This document shows positions 6,386 through 9,548 of a stretch of 9,548 nucleotides of DNA, piece after piece. Made by a program: the position numbers and the translations under genes. The stretch comes from Clostridia bacterium (GTDB lineage Bacteria > Bacillota > Clostridia > Peptostreptococcales > Anaerovoracaceae): NCBI GenBank assembly GCA_900766045.1, contig CAAFTW010000045.1:1-9548 (forward strand). The letters are read 5' to 3'. Numbering within the stretch: position 1 is the stretch's first letter; each line of letters begins with the position of its first letter. Below the pieces are notes generated by a model. That model saw nothing but the letters and a program-made list of their open reading frames with translations, ran no database searches and was not told the DNA's origin.

Positions 6386-6600
6386 CTGTGTCAAATGGAT
6401 GTAAATTTGATCAGATTGTTGTAAGATATATCTGGTAACACCTGCCTGGGTCTGCAGGAGAAAATATTGCGTCTGTGCATTTATTCTGCCGCAGAATGCA
6501 GAATTCCGACGGACTGAAGAGGTGTGCACAGCATCCGAGCACGCAATCCTGCGGATGTTGTGAAAAAACAGTGGGTGCAGAAGAAAGGATGGAGGATGTT
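6386..6600 (+). other. Structured leader region of fbp
   Basis: This stretch holds no convincing separate gene and no near-consensus promoter. It contains hairpins CCTGC/GCAGG (6441-6458), ATTCTG/CAGAAT (around 6483-6497) and a strong 11-bp stem with one wobble (6527-6537 with 6552-6562, 14-base loop) followed by six A. A nine-codon open frame with no ribosome binding site lies at 6395-6424. The fbp frame is open upstream to an ATG at 6475, giving a Cys-rich 42-residue stretch, but it has no ribosome binding site and no family likeness. It could be a regulatory leader; no known riboswitch class is recognised. Confidence 0.4.
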
Positions 6601-8565
6601 ATGGCGGATATAAAATTTTTGGAACTTCTTTCCAAGGATTATCCGAATATTCAGGCCGCATCGGCTGAAATTATCAACTTGAGAGCAATTCTTGCCCTTC
6701 CGAAGGGAACAGAATACTGCCTGAGTGACCTGCACGGCGAGCATGAGGCATTTATTCATATGCTGAAGAGCGCTTCCGGAACGATCAAGGCGAAAATCGA
6801 TGAGCATTATTCCGGGATTCTGAGTGAGAAAGACCGTGACGATCTGGCTTCACTGATTTACAATGCTGAAGCAGAGATCAAGAGGCGGAAAAAGTCGCCG
6901 GAGGATTTCGATGACTGGTGCAAGGTCGTCATTTACCGCCTGATCACCATCTGCCGCTCCGTTTCGACAAAATATACACGTTCCAAGGTACGTCACAGAC
7001 TGCCGAAATACCTGGATTATGCGATGGACGAGCTGCTCCATGCAGATGATGAAGAAAACAAGGCCCATTATTATAACGAGATCATCAGTTCCGTCATCGA
7101 GTGCGGACTGGCGGAGACTTTCATTATTGAACTGGCAGATGCCATCAGCAGTCTGGCCGTTGACCAGCTGCACATCATCGGCGATATTTTTGACCGTGGT
7201 GCGCATCCGGACTATATTCTCGACTTTCTGATGAAATATCACGATGTCGATTTCCAGTGGGGCAACCACGACATCGTCTGGATCGGCGCGGCAACCGGAA
7301 ACTGGGCCTGCATCGCGAACATTCTCAGAATGAACATCAGCTATAACAACTTCGATATGCTGGAGATCGGATACGGAATCAACCTGCGTCCGCTGGCGAC
7401 CTTTGCTGAGAAGGTATACGGCGACGACCCGTGCGAGGCATTCAAACCGCATCTTCTCGACAGAAATAAATACGACCCGGTTGATGTAAAGCTCGCCGCA
7501 AAGATGCACAAGGCGATTTCCATTATCCAGTTCAAGGCAGAGGGCCAGCTGATCAAGCGCCACCCGGAATACGAGATGGATAAACGTCTTCTCCTTGACA
7601 AAATTGATTTTGACAAGGGAACGGTCAAGGTAGAAGGAAAAGTCTGGCCGATGCGTGACACGAACCTGCCAACGATTGACCCGAAAAACCCATATGAGCT
7701 GACGGACGACGAGCGGTTCGTGATGAATTCTCTGGAAGCTTCTATTATGAACTCCACCAAGCTTCAGCGACACATCCGCTACCTGTTCAGCCACGGCGCG
7801 CTGTATACCAAGTGCAACGGAAATCTGCTGTATCACGGATGTGTCCCGATGGACGAGAACGGAAACTTCATTGCGCTTACATTCAATGGAAAATCTTACA
7901 GCGGCAAGGCACTGTTCGACCATCTCGACAAGCAGGTACGCCTGGAGTTCTTCAGCCCTGAGGAATCCGAGGAAACCGGACGCCCGGGAGATTTGATGCT
8001 CTACCTGTGGGAAGGAAAAGATTCTCCGCTGTTCGGAAAAGAGAAGATGACGACGTTTGAGCGTCTGTTTGTTGCAGACAAGGCATCCCATAAGGAGCCG
8101 ACGCGTCCGTATTATCACCTCCGCGAACAGAAAGCGCCGTGTGAGAAGATCCTGCGTGAATTCGGTCTTGACCCGAAGACATCCAAGATCCTGAACGGGC
8201 ATGTGCCAGTTAAAATCAAGGATGGAGAGAGTCCGGTCAAGGGCGGCGGACTGCTGTATGTCATTGACGGCGGGATTTCCAAAGCTTATCAGAAGCAGAC
8301 CGGAATCGCCGGATATACCTTCATCTTCAACTCCAGGTTCATGGCGCTGGCGCAGCATAAGCCGTACAGCCCGTTGCAGCCGGACGGAACACAGGTCTTC
8401 CATTCTCCGGTTATGCAGACCGTGGAGACGCTGCCGTCCAGAATGATGGTGCTCGACACAGACCAGGGCGCAGAGCTGGTACAGAATATTGAAGACCTGA
8501 AGCAGCTGGTCGATGCTTACCGCAGAGGAAATCTGAAAGAGCATTACGATTACACGATGAAATAA
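6601..8565 (+). CDS. fbp: Fructose-1,6-bisphosphatase, class III
   Basis: Gluconeogenic enzyme (EC 3.1.3.11) hydrolysing fructose 1,6-bisphosphate to fructose 6-phosphate. It is the class III type known from Bacillus Fbp, which belongs to the calcineurin-like metallophosphatases and is unrelated in sequence to the class I and II enzymes. With ATG 6601 it has 654 residues, normal for this class. Metal-binding motifs are SDLHGEHEAF (42-51), GDIFDRGAHPD (about 192-202), GNHD (221-224) and NGHVPV (532-537), near a GGLLYVIDGG segment. ATG 6601 is preferred because GGAGG (6591-6595) sits five bases upstream. ATG 6589 has its purines too close, and ATG 6475 would add 42 unconserved Cys-rich residues. 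It is probably transcribed alone, from a promoter not clearly visible. Confidence 0.95.
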   Translation: MADIKFLELLSKDYPNIQAASAEIINLRAILALPKGTEYCLSDLHGEHEAFIHMLKSASGTIKAKIDEHYSGILSEKDRDDLASLIYNAEAEIKRRKKSPEDFDDWCKVVIYRLITICRSVSTKYTRSKVRHRLPKYLDYAMDELLHADDEENKAHYYNEIISSVIECGLAETFIIELADAISSLAVDQLHIIGDIFDRGAHPDYILDFLMKYHDVDFQWGNHDIVWIGAATGNWACIANILRMNISYNNFDMLEIGYGINLRPLATFAEKVYGDDPCEAFKPHLLDRNKYDPVDVKLAAKMHKAISIIQFKAEGQLIKRHPEYEMDKRLLLDKIDFDKGTVKVEGKVWPMRDTNLPTIDPKNPYELTDDERFVMNSLEASIMNSTKLQRHIRYLFSHGALYTKCNGNLLYHGCVPMDENGNFIALTFNGKSYSGKALFDHLDKQVRLEFFSPEESEETGRPGDLMLYLWEGKDSPLFGKEKMTTFERLFVADKASHKEPTRPYYHLREQKAPCEKILREFGLDPKTSKILNGHVPVKIKDGESPVKGGGLLYVIDGGISKAYQKQTGIAGYTFIFNSRFMALAQHKPYSPLQPDGTQVFHSPVMQTVETLPSRMMVLDTDQGAELVQNIEDLKQLVDAYRRGNLKEHYDYTMK

Positions 8566-8667
8566 CCGGCAGACGGCCGGAAGCCGGGTGGATTCTGCTG
8601 ATTGAGGCAGGATTCATCCGGTAATTTATGGTCAGAAAAGAAAACTTTACGAGAAAGGAAAAAATAT
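8566..8667 (+). other. Intergenic stretch after fbp
   Basis: Apart from the hairpin described separately there is nothing coding here. 8622-8667 is AT- and purine-rich and leads directly into the promoter of the tRNA unit. Confidence 0.5.
8584..8631 (+). terminator. Probable terminator hairpin after fbp
   Basis: A 15-bp stem (8584-8598 with 8607-8621, three G-U wobbles) encloses the eight-base loop TGATTGAG and starts 18 bases after the fbp stop. The downstream tract is only TAATTTATGG, a poor T-run. The size and position argue for a termination or 3'-end stabilising role for the fbp mRNA. Confidence 0.6.
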
Positions 8668-8696
8668 TTGACAATTCGCGTGCTATCCCTTATACT
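8668..8696 (+). promoter_or_regulatory. Strong sigma-A promoter of the tRNA-Arg unit
   Basis: TTGACA (8668-8673, perfect consensus), a 17-base spacer and TATACT (8691-8696). Transcription would start near 8703, about 20 bases before the mature tRNA, as expected for a single tRNA unit. Confidence 0.9.
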
Positions 8697-8722
8697 AAGG
8701 AAGTGCGATAAAGAAATCGCTT

Positions 8723-8799
8723 GCGCCACTAGCTCAATTGGATAGAGTGTTTGACTACGAATCAAAAGGTTGGGAGTTCGAGTCTCCCGTGACGCACCA
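8723..8799 (+). tRNA. tRNA-Arg (anticodon ACG)
   Basis: A complete 77-nt tRNA with encoded CCA (8797-8799). The acceptor GCGCCAC pairs with GTGACGC, with a C-A mismatch at pair 4-69. The D-arm is GCTC/GAGT with a wobble at its base. The anticodon stem TTTGA/TCAAA encloses CTACGAA, so the anticodon is ACG, read as ICG after deamination by TadA. The variable loop is AGGTT, and the T-arm GGGAG/CTCCC encloses TTCGAGT. It decodes CGN arginine codons. It has its own promoter and terminator. The acceptor mismatch is unusual but the rest folds well, so the gene is probably functional. Confidence 0.95.
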
Positions 8800-8802
8800 A
8801 CG

Positions 8803-8848
8803 TAGACGGAACTGTTCGCTTCGTGCAGCAGCTCCGTTTATTTTTTTA
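8803..8848 (+). terminator. Intrinsic terminator of the tRNA-Arg unit
   Basis: Stem 8803-8810 (TAGACGGA) pairs with 8833-8840 (TCCGTTTA, one wobble) and continues inside with CTG/CAG. It is followed by seven T (8841-8847). It ends the tRNA transcript four bases after the CCA. Confidence 0.8.
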
Positions 8849-8868
8849 TGTGGAAATCTAATTATGGG

Positions 8869-8899
8869 TTGAAGGAGAGAGAAAAGCGTGTGGTATAAT
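8869..8899 (+). promoter_or_regulatory. Promoter of the DUF4160 gene pair (extended -10)
   Basis: TATAAT (8894-8899) is preceded by TGG (extended -10). The best -35 is TTGAAG (8869-8874) with a longer than usual 19-base spacer. Transcription would start near 8906, only a few bases before AAGGAGG (8911-8917), so the leader is very short. Confidence 0.65.
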
Positions 8900-8928
8900 T
8901 TCTGTAACGGAAGGAGGCCGGATGAATA

Positions 8929-9195
8929 ATGATGTATCCATATATGACTTTTCCTGATGAGACAGAAGTAACACATTCCCAGGTTCAGAAAGATGGTACA
9001 GTAAAGGTATATATTGAAACTCCAGCCGATGATGGATTTAAAAATCTGACCTGTATTCTTCCGGAATATAAATGGGCTAATAATGGTTATACGAGTTCAG
9101 AGCTGAAATATTGGAAAGAATTCGTCCGGAATAATGCGCATATTATTATCGAACTGGCGGAAAACGGGGGATTTGACCATGCCACAGCTGTTTAG
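8929..9195 (+). CDS. Unrecognised small protein, partner of the DUF4160 gene
   Basis: An acidic, soluble-looking product of 88 residues (or 87 from the adjacent ATG 8932), with no signal peptide or membrane segment. It has an N-terminal MYPYMTFPDETEVTHSQ stretch, probable beta strands (TVKVYIET), an aromatic-rich middle (EYKWANNGY) and a probable helix at the C-terminus (FVRNNAHIIIELAENGG). I do not recognise a named domain. Similar proteins with a YPYMTFPD opening are, from memory, found beside DUF4160 genes in Clostridia. The AAGGAGG (8911-8917) lies 11 bases before ATG 8929. The gene overlaps the DUF4160 gene by 17 bases in another frame, implying coupled translation. Toxin-antitoxin-like pairing has been suggested for DUF4160 neighbours, but nothing in this sequence proves it. 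Confidence 0.75.
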   Translation: MMYPYMTFPDETEVTHSQVQKDGTVKVYIETPADDGFKNLTCILPEYKWANNGYTSSELKYWKEFVRNNAHIIIELAENGGFDHATAV

Positions 9196-9457
9196 AATTG
9201 GCCGGTTTACCGTGTTTTTCTGGTCGAATGAAGGTTTTCCGGAAGAACCTGTCCATGTGCATGTTTCAGAAGGAAGGCCGTCTTCTAATGCAACGAAGTT
9301 CTGGATTACACGGAGTGGAAAAACTCTTCTGGCAAATAATAATTCCAGAATAAGTGAAAAGGAATTGAGGATGATTCAGCGTATTATTGAAGCGAATAGT
9401 GCGGAAATCATTCACCAATGGGGCGAACATTTCGAAACACTAAGTTTTTATTGCTAG
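9179..9457 (+). CDS. DUF4160 domain-containing protein
   Basis: A 92-residue protein matching the DUF4160 pattern: an MP..FRIG.F.VFFWSNE opening, the conserved Pro-His core (PVHVHVSEGRP, about residues 23-33), an ATKFWI strand (38-43), and a C-terminal helix with KELRMIQRIIEANSAEIIHQW. The molecular function of the family is unknown; its members are small, often next to another small gene (commonly DUF2442) and common in accessory DNA. ATG 9179 is chosen because MP[QTR] is the usual N-terminus and GGGGG (9166-9170) lies eight bases upstream; ATG 9134 would add 15 residues without support. It overlaps the preceding gene by 17 bases. No terminator follows before the putative mobile-element end. 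Confidence 0.85.
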   Translation: MPQLFRIGRFTVFFWSNEGFPEEPVHVHVSEGRPSSNATKFWITRSGKTLLANNNSRISEKELRMIQRIIEANSAEIIHQWGEHFETLSFYC

Positions 9458-9490
9458 AGAATAAGAACCCCACCCTTCCACGACGCTGAA

Positions 9491-9548
9491 TGAACTGCTC
9501 CCCGTCAAGAAGACAGTGAAAAAATATAATATTTTTGACCAGTGACCG
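9491..9548. mobile_element. Possible end of an IS3-family-like insertion sequence (partial)
   Basis: From 9491 the sequence TGAACTGCTCCCCGTCAAG, continuing AAGACAGTGAAAAA, resembles from memory the terminal inverted repeats of IS3-family elements in Clostridia (TGAACTGC..CC.GTCAAG.AGACA). It is followed by an 8-bp AT-only inverted repeat (9520-9527 with 9529-9536), which contains a TATAAT. The transposase and the other end would lie outside the window, so this is a tentative call from the end sequence alone. Confidence 0.4.

Noticed and set aside
5756..6529. A 257-codon open frame on the - strand opposite murA
   Set aside because: Antisense shadow of murA with no family likeness and no promoter.
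6850..8544. A 564-codon open frame on the - strand opposite fbp
   Set aside because: It is antisense to a fully recognisable class III fbp with all motifs; the open frame follows from codon bias of the sense gene.
8780..9548. Search for an attachment-site duplication of the tRNA-Arg 3' end
   Set aside because: No second copy of the tRNA 3' sequence is visible downstream in the window, so an integrase-type insertion is not supported.
1..9548. CRISPR array, prophage or secretion genes
   Set aside because: No regularly spaced repeats, integrase, structural phage genes or secretion components are seen.

Overview
The window is chromosomal DNA of a Gram-positive Clostridia-type bacterium, most likely a member of the Lachnospiraceae. 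This rests on several things: a tmk-holB-ricT-yabB housekeeping string next to an rRNA operon, a short AbrB/SpoVT-type regulator whose C-terminal half is a small zinc ribbon, a class III (firmicute-type) fructose-1,6-bisphosphatase, strong AGGAGG-type ribosome binding sites, TTG starts and textbook sigma-A promoters. All recognised genes lie on the + strand.

Layout. 1-47 is the 3' end of a 5S rRNA, closed by an intrinsic terminator at 57-84. A noncoding stretch with an extended -10 promoter (231-259) leads into tmk (501-1115), holB (1213-2070), ricT/PSP1 (2078-3511) and a TrmN6/YabB-type methyltransferase (3508-4326). This resembles the Bacillus tmk-holB-yaaT-yabB cluster with several of the usual small genes missing. 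A second promoter (4367-4395), overlapped by three phased AATTGAA repeats, starts a unit holding a small single-pass membrane protein (4426-4764), an AbrB-family regulator (4807-5049) and murA (5075-6340). A long hairpin follows murA. After a structured, roughly 215-nt leader comes a class III fbp (6601-8565), again followed by a long hairpin.

8668-8848 is a self-contained tRNA-Arg(ACG) unit with a near-consensus promoter and an intrinsic terminator. Beyond it the DNA looks more AT-rich and accessory. A promoter with an extended -10 drives two small overlapping genes: an unrecognised 88-89 aa protein and a DUF4160 protein. The window ends in what looks like the terminal inverted repeat of an IS3-family-like element.

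Functionally, the first two operons supply dTTP synthesis (Tmk), replisome loading (HolB), RNA-decay control (RicT), tRNA modification and the first committed step of peptidoglycan synthesis (MurA). Fbp supplies gluconeogenesis. The main candidate for something undescribed is the overlapping DUF4160 gene pair beside the tRNA. Secondary candidates are the repeat-decorated promoter of the abrB-murA unit, the structured fbp leader, and the long basic tail of RicT with an extra cysteine cluster.
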